From: Paraburkholderia phytofirmans PsJN
GTDB lineage: Bacteria; Pseudomonadota; Gammaproteobacteria; Burkholderiales; Burkholderiaceae
DNA length: 64,000 nucleotides
Direction of reading: 5' to 3'
Assembly: GCF_000020125.1 (NCBI RefSeq)
Contig: NC_010681.1
Span: 4,216,001-4,280,000 of the forward strand
Below are positions 26,509-34,358 of this stretch, piece by piece. The stretch's first letter is position 1. Every line of letters starts with the position of its first letter. Below the pieces are notes generated by a model. It was not told the origin of the DNA. It searched no databases and saw only the letters and a program-made list of their open reading frames with translations. A program made the position numbers and the translations under genes.

Positions 26509-28020
26509 TTACAGGTTGATCAGGGTCTGGTCGACGGTCTGCTGGGTCTTGATCGTCTGCGCGTTCGCTTGATAGTTGCGTTGCGCGGTGATCAGGTTCA
26601 CCAGTTCGCTCGTCAGATCGACGTTCGAGTTTTCCACCGCGCCGCCTTGCAGCACGCCGTGGTTGGTCGAGCCCGGCGCGGAAATCTGCGCGACGCCCGA
26701 AGCCGAGGTCTGCTGGAACTCGTTGTTGCCCAGGTTCACGAGACCGTTCTGGTTCGAGAAATTCGCCAATGCGATCTGGCCGAGAGCCGCGGTTTGCCGG
26801 TTCGAATAGTTGCCGGTCAGCGTGCCGTCGGCGCCGATCGTGAAGCTCGTCAGCGTGCCGGCTTCGTAACCGTCGGGTTGCAGCGAATTCACGCCGTCCT
26901 TGCCGCCGTACTGCGTCGTGCCGGCAATGTTCAGCGTCAGTTGCTGCGGCGTCGACGAACCGTCGGTGGTCGGAATCGAGAAGTTGTAGGCGAACGGCGT
27001 GGTGGTCGCGACACCGGCTGCGTCGGTGGTGCTGAGCAGCGTGCCCGACGAGTTGAAGTTCGCGTGGCCGATCAGCTGTGCCGTGCCCGTCGACGTGCCT
27101 GCGTACACGTTCCATGCACCGGCCGCCGTCTTGGCGAAGTACATGTTGACCGTCTGCGAACCGCCGAGCGAGTCGTACACAGTCGTGCTGGTCGAGTAGT
27201 CGTACGTCGACGAGCTGTTCTGATTGAACGCCACCGGGGTCGGCGCGATTGCGACGCTGTCGCCGGTCGCCGGCGTGCCGTTGAGCGTGATGGTCTGACC
27301 GTTGCCGAGCGAGATCGCCGTGCCCGCCGTGTACGTTGCGGGTGCGGTCGTCGTGCCGAGCGTGGTGTCGGTGACCGTGTAGGTCGTCGGGCTCGTGAAG
27401 TTGACGGTGTAGTTGTCGTTGTTCGTGCCGGAAGCGGTGTTCGTGATGGTCGCGCCGGGCGTGGTCAGCGTGCTGCCCGCGACGAGCGCCGGCGTCACGG
27501 TCGGCGTGCCGAGCATCAGCGGGTCCTGCGCGTTCAGGTTCAGGCCGGCGACGATCTTGGTGGTCGCTTGCGGCGCGATGTTCGCGGTCGGCACGGTGAG
27601 CGGCACGGTCTGCGCGGTGTTGATGATGCCCGAGCTGTTGGCGGCGTAGCCCATCAACTGCAAGCCTTGCGCGTTGGTGATGAAGCCGTTCTTGTCGAGC
27701 TGGAACACGCCGTTGCGCGAGTACACCATCGAACCGTTATTCGACAGCTGGAAGAAGCCGTTGCCGTTGATCGCGACGTCGAGCGCCTGGTTGGTGCTGG
27801 TGATCGTGCCTTGCGAGAACTGCTGCTGCACTTCGGCGAGCTTGGTGCCGATGCCGACCTGGTTGCCTACCGCCGTCGCCACGGAATTGGCGTACATGTC
27901 GGCGAATTGCGCGGCGCCGCTCTTGAAGCCAACCGTATTCGCGTTGGCAATGTTGTTGCCGATCACGTCGAGGTCGCTCGACGATGCCGACAAACCACTC
28001 AAACCTTGTTGGTAACCCAT
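26509..28020 (-). CDS. flgE: Flagellar hook protein FlgE
   Basis: 503 residues; about 100 longer than enteric FlgE. FlgE polymerises into the hook. The N-terminus MGYQQGLSGLSASSSDLDVIGNNIANANTVGFKSGAAQFAD and C-terminus ENSNVDLTSELVNLITAQRNYQANAQTIKTQQTVDQTLINL are canonical. Much of the extra length is a Thr/Gly-rich block at about residues 188-260 (NYTVNFTSPTTYTV, then ITLNGTPATGDSVAIAP), which resembles blocks inserted in FlgK and FlgL. It probably lies in a surface-exposed domain. Confidence 0.97.
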   Translation of the reverse strand: MGYQQGLSGLSASSSDLDVIGNNIANANTVGFKSGAAQFADMYANSVATAVGNQVGIGTKLAEVQQQFSQGTITSTNQALDVAINGNGFFQLSNNGSMVYSRNGVFQLDKNGFITNAQGLQLMGYAANSSGIINTAQTVPLTVPTANIAPQATTKIVAGLNLNAQDPLMLGTPTVTPALVAGSTLTTPGATITNTASGTNNDNYTVNFTSPTTYTVTDTTLGTTTAPATYTAGTAISLGNGQTITLNGTPATGDSVAIAPTPVAFNQNSSSTYDYSTSTTVYDSLGGSQTVNMYFAKTAAGAWNVYAGTSTGTAQLIGHANFNSSGTLLSTTDAAGVATTTPFAYNFSIPTTDGSSTPQQLTLNIAGTTQYGGKDGVNSLQPDGYEAGTLTSFTIGADGTLTGNYSNRQTAALGQIALANFSNQNGLVNLGNNEFQQTSASGVAQISAPGSTNHGVLQGGAVENSNVDLTSELVNLITAQRNYQANAQTIKTQQTVDQTLINL

Positions 28021-28063
28021 GACGGTCTCCGTATCTGGAAAGTCGTAACTGACAGAATCTGAA

Positions 28064-28786
28064 TCAGAGGATGGCGGCGACGCTGGTCAAGCCGACCGTC
28101 GAGCCGTTCGAGAGCACGAGGCCCGGCGTACCGTTGGTCTGCATGACGACGCTTTGCACCGTGGCGCCCGTGAGCGTGGTGGCCGTGGCCTGCTGGCCGT
28201 TGATCGTGCCGACCGCGCTGATCGTGTAGTTGCCGTCGGGCAGCGTGGCACCCTTGGAATCGGTCGGCGTCCAGCCCACCGGAATCGTGCCGGCCGACTG
28301 CTTGCCGAGGTCGATCGTGTTGACGATCTGGCCCGCCGAGTTCTTCACGACGACCTGCAGATCGCTCACCGAGTTGGCGAGCTGCACGCCGAACGCACCG
28401 GCCTTGCCGCTCGCGACCGCCACCGAGCTGCCCGGGGCGAGCACGGTCGAGCCGATCAGCAGCGCGGCCTGCGACTGCTGGCCCGCCGACATCTGCGTGG
28501 CGAGCGAGCTGAGGGTCGTGTTCAACTGGCTGATGCCCGAGACCGTATTGATCTGCGCCAGCTGCGAGGTCATCTGCGAGCTGTCCATCGGGTTGGTCGG
28601 GTCCTGGTTCTTCAACTGCGCGACGAGCAGTTGCAGAAACGTGTTCTGCAGGTCGGTCGCCGAGGTGCCGGACGTGCTGCCCGTCGAACTCGTGGAACTC
28701 GAGGCACTGTTCGTGCCGTTCATCGTATCGAGCAGCGTTTGCGACACTGTCGTGCCGCTGCCGCCGATGGTGGTGTTGGTGGTCAA
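28064..28786 (-). CDS. flgD: Hook assembly scaffolding protein FlgD
   Basis: 240 residues. FlgD caps the growing hook. Conserved sequence: DLQNTFLQLLVAQLKNQDPTNPMDSSQMTSQLAQINTVSGISQLN in the N-terminal half, then the FlgD Ig/tudor-like region with GWTPTDSKGATLPDGNYTISA. The start is TTG 28786, with a strong GAGGAG ribosome-binding site six bases upstream; the first in-frame ATG is 12 codons later. It follows flgC by only ten bases. Confidence 0.95.
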   Translation of the reverse strand: MTTNTTIGGSGTTVSQTLLDTMNGTNSASSSTSSTGSTSGTSATDLQNTFLQLLVAQLKNQDPTNPMDSSQMTSQLAQINTVSGISQLNTTLSSLATQMSAGQQSQAALLIGSTVLAPGSSVAVASGKAGAFGVQLANSVSDLQVVVKNSAGQIVNTIDLGKQSAGTIPVGWTPTDSKGATLPDGNYTISAVGTINGQQATATTLTGATVQSVVMQTNGTPGLVLSNGSTVGLTSVAAIL

Positions 28787-28796
28787 GGAGCTCTCC

Positions 28797-29222
28797 TCAG
28801 GTTCCGATCGTGAGCGTTTTCAGCATCAGTGTCTTGGCGGTGTTCAGGGTCTCGACGTTGGCCTGGTACGAGCGCGAGGCCGAGATCATGTTGACCATTT
28901 CCTGCACCGGATCGACGTTCGGCAACGTGACATAGCCGTCCGAATTGGCGGCCGGATTGCCGGGGTCGTAGGCGGTCTTCATCGGCGTTGGGTCGTCGAC
29001 CACGCCGGTGACCTGCACGCCGCCGACCTGCTGGCCGGAAGCCGTGCGCGCGCCGCCAAGCGGGCTGACCGCGAACACGACCTGCTTGGCCTTGTACGGC
29101 TGACCGTCCGGGCCGGTCGTGCTGTCCGCGTTGGCGAGATTCGACGCCGTCACGTTGAGCCGCTGCGACTGCGCCGACATCGCGGAGCCTGCAACACCAA
29201 AAATGTTCATCAGGGATGGCAT
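28797..29222 (-). CDS. flgC: Flagellar proximal rod protein FlgC
   Basis: 141 residues, standard length. The N-terminus [29 protein letters not shown] and the C-terminus [39 protein letters not shown] are typical of FlgC, a proximal rod subunit exported early. ATG 29222 and an in-frame ATG 29210 (MNIFG) are both possible starts. Confidence 0.97.
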   Translation of the reverse strand: MPSLMNIFGVAGSAMSAQSQRLNVTASNLANADSTTGPDGQPYKAKQVVFAVSPLGGARTASGQQVGGVQVTGVVDDPTPMKTAYDPGNPAANSDGYVTLPNVDPVQEMVNMISASRSYQANVETLNTAKTLMLKTLTIGT

Positions 29223-29314
29223 TTCCCGACCTCTCTCTTACCGGTTCGACCCGGCTTCACGTTAATCCCGTAGCGATTGTTCTTGCGTACTGCTGAGTCT
29301 GTCGGCGTGGCTTC

Positions 29315-29809
29315 TTACGAGCCCGACTGGATCGCCGACAGCATCGTTTTGATCTGGCTGGACAACACCGTCATGCCCGATTCGAAGTGCAGCGTGTTGT
29401 CCGCGAACTGCACCCGCTCCGTGTCGATGTCGACCGTATTGCCGTCGAGCGCGGGTTGGGTCGGCACGCGGTATTGCAGATTGCCGTAGTCGTCGGACGG
29501 GCCGCCGGTCGGCGTCAGCGTCGACTTGCCGGCCATGTGGCCCGGCGCCGTCGACACCATCGACATGCCGCTCGTCACACCTGCGGGCTGCGTCATCGCC
29601 AGCGTCGCGTTGTTCGACGCAGCGGTGCCAGTGGCGCTGCCGCTCTTCTTCAGCGCGCCGGCAAGCGACGAGGCGAAGTCGACGTCGCGCGCCTTGTACC
29701 CAGGGGTATCGGCGTTGGCGATATTCGACGACAACAGCTCCTGCCGGTAAGCGCGCACATCGAGCGCCTGACGGCCAAAGGCGAATTCGGCATCGAGTTT
29801 GTCCAGCAT
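29315..29809 (-). CDS. flgB: Flagellar proximal rod protein FlgB
   Basis: 164 residues. FlgB is the first rod protein of the operon. It has LDAEFAFGRQALDVRAYRQELLSSNIANADTPGYKARDVDF at the N-terminus and a C-terminal helix with FADNTLHFESGMTVLSSQIKTMLSAIQ. A Thr/Ser/Gly-rich centre makes it longer than the enteric 138-residue protein. ATG 29809 (MLDKLDAEF) is the family start. The operon runs flgB to flgJ on the minus strand, divergent from flgA. Confidence 0.95.
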   Translation of the reverse strand: MLDKLDAEFAFGRQALDVRAYRQELLSSNIANADTPGYKARDVDFASSLAGALKKSGSATGTAASNNATLAMTQPAGVTSGMSMVSTAPGHMAGKSTLTPTGGPSDDYGNLQYRVPTQPALDGNTVDIDTERVQFADNTLHFESGMTVLSSQIKTMLSAIQSGS

Positions 29810-30026
29810 AAGAATCTCCGGAGAACGTTCCCGAGGCTTCCCATGCATGCCTCGCGTGAGGACTGCACCAGGCGGGAAGGCCTTTTTGCATGAGGTGCAT
29901 CTTATGGGCCGAACGCAAGCGGCAATCGGACGAATAACCGGGAAAGGGGGCTTCTATTCAACGTTTGCGCAAAGGGGGCGCTCACTAGAATGCAAGGCGT
30001 ACCGATGCATTCGATGGAGAAACACG
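29810..30026. promoter_or_regulatory. Divergent flgB/flgA control region
   Basis: A 217-base gap between divergent flgB and flgA, the usual site of FlhDC-activated class-2 promoters in both directions. No sigma-28-type motif was found here. I could not place an FlhDC box with confidence. Confidence 0.5.
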
Positions 30027-31541
30027 ATGGACCAGCCCGCCTTCGATCCGACGCACCGCGCGAATTGCGCGGCGGCGCATCGCGTGGGTACGGGCGCCGG
30101 CGTCGCGCGGCGTGCGGCGCGCACGGCCTCGCGTCTGCTGACGCGCCTCGTCGTGAATCTGGCGGTGTGGGTTGCCGGCGGCATCGTGTTGCTGCCAGCC
30201 ACCACGCGGGCCCAGGAAGCCGGCGGCCCGATCGTGATTCCGGGACCGGGAGAAAAGAATCCGGCCGCCCTCGCCGATCTGGCCGAGCATATGCAAACCG
30301 CGCCGGCCAAGCGCGCCGGTTCTGCCGCTACGTTGGCCGCGGCCACCGCGCAGTCGCTGACGCCGAATTCCACGGCTCGCGACGCCGATTCATTCACGCG
30401 CGCCGCCAATGCAAGCGGCTCGATCGTCATTCCGGGCGCGGGCGAACCGCCGGCCGCGCCGCAAATGATCCGCACCAACTTCAGGCCCGACGCCAACGGC
30501 GTCGTCACGATTCCCGCGCCGGGCAGCGCCAATGCGAACGCCATGGACGGCGTCGCACGGGTCAATGTCGTGCCGGGTTCACGCCAGGTGGTTCCGGTCG
30601 TGGTGACGCCCGCGCCGCAGGCCAATGGCGCACGGCAAGCCGCAGGCGTTCAGCCGGTGGCCGCCAATGCGCCGCTCAACGCAGCCGCAGGGGCATCCAC
30701 GGCAGCGGGCTTCGACAGTTTGGCTTCGCGCGGCGAGCCGCCGCAGTTGGGTGCGAACGGCAAGGCGGTGTTGACCCGCGCCGCTGTCGCGCCGGTTGCG
30801 ACGGCTACGCCCGCGCCGGCCACTATCGGCCGCAGGCCGGCCGTGCGGCAAGTCGCACCGGCCGTCGCGCAACAGAATCTGCGTCCCGCGACGCTCGCGC
30901 CGGCCGCGCCGCTGTCCGGCCAGCAGGATCCGGAGGCGATCCGCAGCGCCGCGCTCGCATTCCTGCAGCAGCAGTCCGCCGGCTTGCCCGGCAAGGTCGA
31001 CATCACCGTGGCGCCGGCGTTTCCGCGCGGTCTCGCAGACTGCACGATGCTAGAACCGTTCATGCCGAGCGGCGCGCGCCTGTGGGGCCGCATGACCGTC
31101 GGCGTGCGCTGTGCGGGCGAGCGTCCCTGGACCATTTATCTGCAGGCGCGCATCTCGCTGCACGCCACCTACTATCTGGCCGCCCGTGCCATGGCGCCCG
31201 GCGAAGTGCTCACCGCCGCCGACCTCGTCGCGCGTGACGGCGATCTGACCGGCTTGCCGCAGGCGATCGTCACGGACCCGTCGCAGGCGGTCGGCTCGGT
31301 CACGCTCACGCGAGTTGCCGGCGGCATGCCGCTGCGCCGCGACATGCTGAAAAGCGCGTCGGCGGTATCGATCGGGCAAACGGTGCGGGTCGTGGCAGCC
31401 GGCGAGGGCTTCGCGATTTCGGCGGAAGGCAGCGCGATGAACAATGCGTCGCCGGGCCAGCAGGTGCGGGTCAAAACGGCCAACGGCCAGATCATTTCCG
31501 GCATCGTGAAAGACGGCTCGACCGTGGAGATTCAGCTGTGA
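30027..31541 (+). CDS. flgA: P-ring assembly chaperone FlgA with long N-terminal extension
   Basis: 504 residues against about 220 in enterics. A basic N-terminus and hydrophobic segment (LVVNLAVWVAGGIVLLP) ending near TTRAQ act as signal sequence. Residues ~65-295 are Ala/Pro-rich and hold three similar short motifs: PIVIPGPGE (68-76), SIVIPGAGE (132-140) and VVTIPAPGS (159-167). The FlgA core starts near residue 298 (DPEAIRSAALAFLQQQ) and includes the SAF-like YYLAARAMAPGEVLTAADLV and C-terminal QQVRVKTANGQIISGIVKDGSTVEIQL. FlgA chaperones FlgI in the periplasm. The role of the extension is unknown. Confidence 0.9.
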   Translation: MDQPAFDPTHRANCAAAHRVGTGAGVARRAARTASRLLTRLVVNLAVWVAGGIVLLPATTRAQEAGGPIVIPGPGEKNPAALADLAEHMQTAPAKRAGSAATLAAATAQSLTPNSTARDADSFTRAANASGSIVIPGAGEPPAAPQMIRTNFRPDANGVVTIPAPGSANANAMDGVARVNVVPGSRQVVPVVVTPAPQANGARQAAGVQPVAANAPLNAAAGASTAAGFDSLASRGEPPQLGANGKAVLTRAAVAPVATATPAPATIGRRPAVRQVAPAVAQQNLRPATLAPAAPLSGQQDPEAIRSAALAFLQQQSAGLPGKVDITVAPAFPRGLADCTMLEPFMPSGARLWGRMTVGVRCAGERPWTIYLQARISLHATYYLAARAMAPGEVLTAADLVARDGDLTGLPQAIVTDPSQAVGSVTLTRVAGGMPLRRDMLKSASAVSIGQTVRVVAAGEGFAISAEGSAMNNASPGQQVRVKTANGQIISGIVKDGSTVEIQL

Positions 31542-31686
31542 CCCGCTACGGCGCGCACGCCACGATGGTTTCCCGTGCCACGCCTGTTCCGGCGGGCACG
31601 AGCGGCGCGCCAGGCAGCACCAGAAGCAGGCCAGCCAAGGCCCCGGAAGGAGATGTAAGGAAAGGTAACGCCTTGATCGATTGCGC

Positions 31687-31714
31687 TAAAGTTTTGATCA
31701 GCGGTAGCCGTTAT
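31687..31714 (+). promoter_or_regulatory. Sigma-28 (FliA)-type promoter for flgM
   Basis: TAAA (31687-31690), 16 nt beginning GTTTT, then GCCGTTAT (31707-31714), 29 bases before the flgM start codon. This matches known class-3 control of flgM, which lets FliA induce its own anti-sigma factor. Confidence 0.75.
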
Positions 31715-31742
31715 AAGGATCAAATCGTTCAGGAAGCCAATC

Positions 31743-32096
31743 GTGAAAGTCGATTCCACAACCAATTCGAATCTGCCGACGTTGAAAGACGCCCTGTCCC
31801 GTTCGCAACAAAGCGACGCGACGACCGCGAACGGCAACGCGCAGAATGCGGGCACGGCCTCGCAGACCACCACCAGCGGTTCGGGCGGCGCCAGCGTCAG
31901 CCTGTCGGGTCTGTCGCAACATCTGCGCAGCCTCGCGGCGTCCGGCTCGGCCGACATCGATACGGCGCACGTCGAGTCGATCAAGCAAGCCATCAAGGAC
32001 GGCTCGCTGAAGATCGATTCCGGCAAGATCGCCGACGGCGTGCTGAACACCGCACGCGAACTGTTGCAAAGCAAAACCTCGTCGACCGGCAACTGA
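31743..32096 (+). CDS. flgM: Anti-sigma-28 factor FlgM
   Basis: 117 residues. FlgM holds FliA inactive until it is exported through the completed hook. A disordered Ser/Thr/Gln/Asn-rich N-terminal half is followed by the FliA-binding helices: VSLSGLSQHLRSLAASG, DIDTAHVESIKQAIKDGSLKIDSGKIADGVLNTARELL. It starts with GTG 31743 behind an AGGAAG ribosome-binding site. It lies between flgA and flgN, as in most flgAMN sets. Confidence 0.95.
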   Translation: MKVDSTTNSNLPTLKDALSRSQQSDATTANGNAQNAGTASQTTTSGSGGASVSLSGLSQHLRSLAASGSADIDTAHVESIKQAIKDGSLKIDSGKIADGVLNTARELLQSKTSSTGN

Positions 32097-32190
32097 TCGA
32101 CGCATCGAAGTACGGTGAAGTGCCGGGCGGCGTTCGACAAACCCGGCTCGCGGATCAAGCGCGAGCCGTCGTGTTCAGCGAGTTGTTGAG

Positions 32191-32637
32191 ATGAAAGACG
32201 CCCTGCTTGCCACCCTCATCGAAGAATATTCGGCCGTCGAGGCATTTGCCTCGATTCTCACGCTCGAGACCAAGGCGCTGACTGCCTTGTCGCCGCTGGA
32301 ATTGCTGCCGCCGATCGTCGAGAAGAAAACCGAACTGATCGGCGCGCTGGCCAAACTCGAAGCCACCCGCGACGGGCTGCTCGCCGAGTTGGGCTTTCCC
32401 GCCGGCTGGGCCGGCATGGAGCTCGCGGCCAGCACCGACGCGCGTGTCGCCGAGCAGTGGTCGCTGCTGCAAAAAGCCGCCGAACGCGCGCGGCGCTGCA
32501 ATACCAGCAACGGTGAACTGATCCGCGTGCGCATGGACTACAACCAGCGGGCGCTCACGGCGCTGCAGGTGGCCGCGCCCCAGAAGGTCGGCTTCTATGG
32601 CCCGGATGGCCGGATTCCCGCGCGTCCCGCCGTGTAA
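32191..32637 (+). CDS. flgN: Flagellar export chaperone FlgN
   Basis: 148 residues, helical, with the FlgN-type features ALLATLIEEYSAVEAFASILTLETKAL and KTELIGALAKLEATRDGLLAELGF. FlgN is the cytosolic chaperone for the junction proteins FlgK and FlgL, which are encoded 12 kb upstream. It ends the flgAMN run at a strong intrinsic terminator. The frame is open from ATG 32191 with a conserved MKDALL beginning. Confidence 0.92.
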   Translation: MKDALLATLIEEYSAVEAFASILTLETKALTALSPLELLPPIVEKKTELIGALAKLEATRDGLLAELGFPAGWAGMELAASTDARVAEQWSLLQKAAERARRCNTSNGELIRVRMDYNQRALTALQVAAPQKVGFYGPDGRIPARPAV

Positions 32638-32695
32638 AGATTGTCGCTGGACCCGCATGGCCTGACACGTGGGCAGGACTGAAACAGATGGATTG

Positions 32696-32730
32696 AAAAG
32701 GGCTCGTCTTTTGACGAGCCCTTTTGCTTT
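32696..32730 (+). terminator. Rho-independent terminator after flgN
   Basis: A 13-base perfect stem, AAAAGGGCTCGTC (32696-32708) with GACGAGCCCTTTT (32713-32725), TTTT loop, then GCTTTT. The rest of the gap to hicA (to 32945) holds one small GC hairpin (32735-32752) and no other gene. Confidence 0.9.
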
Positions 32731-32945
32731 TCAGGCGCCCCGCTTCGGGCGCGCCGCGCCTTTCCGCACACGTTAGCCATCCGGCCAGGTGGCGCGAAAT
32801 CGCCCGCCGCGTTGAAATCACGGCTTCCCCCCTTACTAAGTTGCTTCGCCGTCCCAGGCTCTTTCCAGGCTATCGGACGTGCATCGACGGAGTGCTAACC
32901 ACTAGCGAGGTTGTGTAATGGTGTGTATGATTCGAGGAGTGCAGT

Positions 32946-33128
32946 ATGAAAAGTGCCGAGGTCGTGAAACTCATTCAAACGGCGGGTTGGCAGGTGGTCC
33001 GCATAACGGGCAGCCACCATCATTTTCGTCACGCGGAAAGAACCGGTCTCGTGACCATCCCGCATCCGAAGAAAGATCTTCCGCCCGGCACATTGAACAG
33101 CATCCTGAAACAGGCGGGCCTGAAATGA
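32946..33128 (+). CDS. hicA: HicA-type mRNA interferase toxin
   Basis: 60 residues with the whole HicA pattern: KSAEVVKLIQTAGWQVVRITGSHHHFRH, where the histidine of the GSHH motif is catalytic, then VTIPHPKKDLPPGTLNSILKQAGL. HicA cleaves mRNA in a ribosome-independent way and is neutralised by HicB. A CGAGGAG ribosome-binding site precedes ATG 32946. Its stop overlaps the hicB start by four bases (ATGA). It lies between flgN and fliA, where it has no evident flagellar role. Confidence 0.93.
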   Translation: MKSAEVVKLIQTAGWQVVRITGSHHHFRHAERTGLVTIPHPKKDLPPGTLNSILKQAGLK

Positions 33129-33535
33129 AGAACCTGACTTTCCCTATCGCGATCGAGCCGGGGAGCGCGGATCACGCGTTCGGCGTCATCGTGCCGGACA
33201 TTCCGGGCTGTTATGCGGCGGGCGATACGCTGGAAGAAGCCTACGCGAATGCCAAGGAGGCTATCGAGGCCCACCTTGACGTCCTGCTCGACGAGGGCTT
33301 GCCGATTCCCGCGCGGCGTACGCTGCAAGAGCACCGGCGCAATCCCGACTATGCGGATTTCACGTGGGGGCTTGTCGCCACCCGGAATATTCCCGCCTTG
33401 AAGAAGGCGGTACGTATCAATATCTCGCTGCCCGAAGCGCTGGTCCAGGAGATCGACGCTTATGCCCAGGCGCGCGGCATGTCGCGCTCGGCCTTTCTGG
33501 CGCTGGCCGCGGAACATGAAATGGCCGAGGCATGA
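33125..33535 (+). CDS. hicB: HicB-type antitoxin
   Basis: 136 residues. The N-terminal degenerate RNase-H-like HicB domain reads FGVIVPDIPGCYAAGDTLEEAYANAKEAIEAHLDVLLDEGLPIP. The C-terminal ribbon-helix-helix domain is RINISLPEALVQEIDAYAQARGMSRSAFLALAAEHEM. The antitoxin binds HicA and, through its DNA-binding domain, usually represses the operon. ATG 33125 overlaps the hicA stop; an upstream in-frame ATG at 32918 would swallow hicA and is rejected. It converges on fliA. Confidence 0.93.
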   Translation: MKNLTFPIAIEPGSADHAFGVIVPDIPGCYAAGDTLEEAYANAKEAIEAHLDVLLDEGLPIPARRTLQEHRRNPDYADFTWGLVATRNIPALKKAVRINISLPEALVQEIDAYAQARGMSRSAFLALAAEHEMAEA

Positions 33536-33595
33536 GAAAAAGCGGTTACGCGACATGCCGCTCACCGCTCCTTCACGCCATCGAATAATCGAACT

Positions 33596-34330
33596 TCAGG
33601 TCGCCTCGGCGTTCGCCCAGGCCATCTCACGCAAGCGCGTACGCAAACGGGCCACGGCCTGGCTGTGCAACTGGCAGACTCGCGATTCGCTGACTTCCAT
33701 CACCGCGCCGATTTCGCGCAGGTTCATGCCGCGTTCGTAGTACAGCGACATCAGCAGCTTCTCGCGGTCCGGCAGGCGGTCGATCGCCTCCACCAGCGCC
33801 GAGCGCAAGCTGTCGTCGAGCAGCGCCGACAGCGGGTCCGAGTGATCGACGCAGTAGCGGTCGAGGAACGGCTCGTCGTCCGCCGAACGGTCGAAGTCTT
33901 CGTAATAGATCAGCTGGCTGCCGTGCAGATCCTGCAGCATCGACTGATACTCGTCGAGCGGCATTTGCAGATGCTCGGCAATCTCCGTTTCGCTCGCCGA
34001 GCGGCCCAGATTCTGCTCCACCTTGTGCACCGCCGTTTCCACTTCTCGCGAGGTGCGCCGCAAGCTGCGCGGCAACCAGTCGTTGCTGCGCAACTCGTCG
34101 AGCATCGCGCCGCGAATCCGCTGGCTCGCGTAAGTCTCGAACTGCGCGCCCTGGTCTTCCTTGTAGCGGCCTGCCGCGTCCAGCAGTCCGATCATGCCGG
34201 CCTGGATCAGATCGTCGAGATCGACGCTCGCCGGCATCTTGGCGACGAGCTGCAAGCCGAGACGACGCACCAGCGGTGCGTACTTCGTCAGAACTTCGGC
34301 TTGGGAAATCTTTCCCTGAGCGTTATACAT
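33596..34330 (-). CDS. fliA: RNA polymerase sigma-28 factor FliA
   Basis: 244 residues. FliA directs late flagellar, motor and chemotaxis transcription. Region 2 is visible as SVDLDDLIQAGMIGLLDAAGRY and FETYASQRIRGAMLDELRSNDWLPRSLRR, region 3 as KVEQNLGRSASETEIAEHLQM, and region 4 as LPDREKLLMSLYYERGMNLREIGAVMEVSESRVCQLHSQAVARLR. ATG 34330 follows an AAGGGGAG ribosome-binding site. It is the last gene of flhF-flhG-fliA. Five matching promoters are found in this window. Confidence 0.97.
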   Translation of the reverse strand: MYNAQGKISQAEVLTKYAPLVRRLGLQLVAKMPASVDLDDLIQAGMIGLLDAAGRYKEDQGAQFETYASQRIRGAMLDELRSNDWLPRSLRRTSREVETAVHKVEQNLGRSASETEIAEHLQMPLDEYQSMLQDLHGSQLIYYEDFDRSADDEPFLDRYCVDHSDPLSALLDDSLRSALVEAIDRLPDREKLLMSLYYERGMNLREIGAVMEVSESRVCQLHSQAVARLRTRLREMAWANAEAT

Positions 34331-34358
34331 CGTGCTCCCCTTGTCCTTGTGCCGCCAC

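Noticed and set aside
29810..30026. Sigma-28-type promoter for flgB or flgA
   Set aside because: No CCG(A/T)TAA-type -10 with a TAAA-like -35 at 15-16 nt on either strand; class-2 control is more likely.
32918..33124. Longer hicB start overlapping hicA
   Set aside because: The upstream part is hicA in another frame; ATG 33125 has the expected ATGA junction and the HicB N-terminus.
32638..33595. hicAB region as the edge of a genomic island
   Set aside because: No integrase, transposase, tRNA or flanking repeat was found, and flagellar genes continue on both sides.
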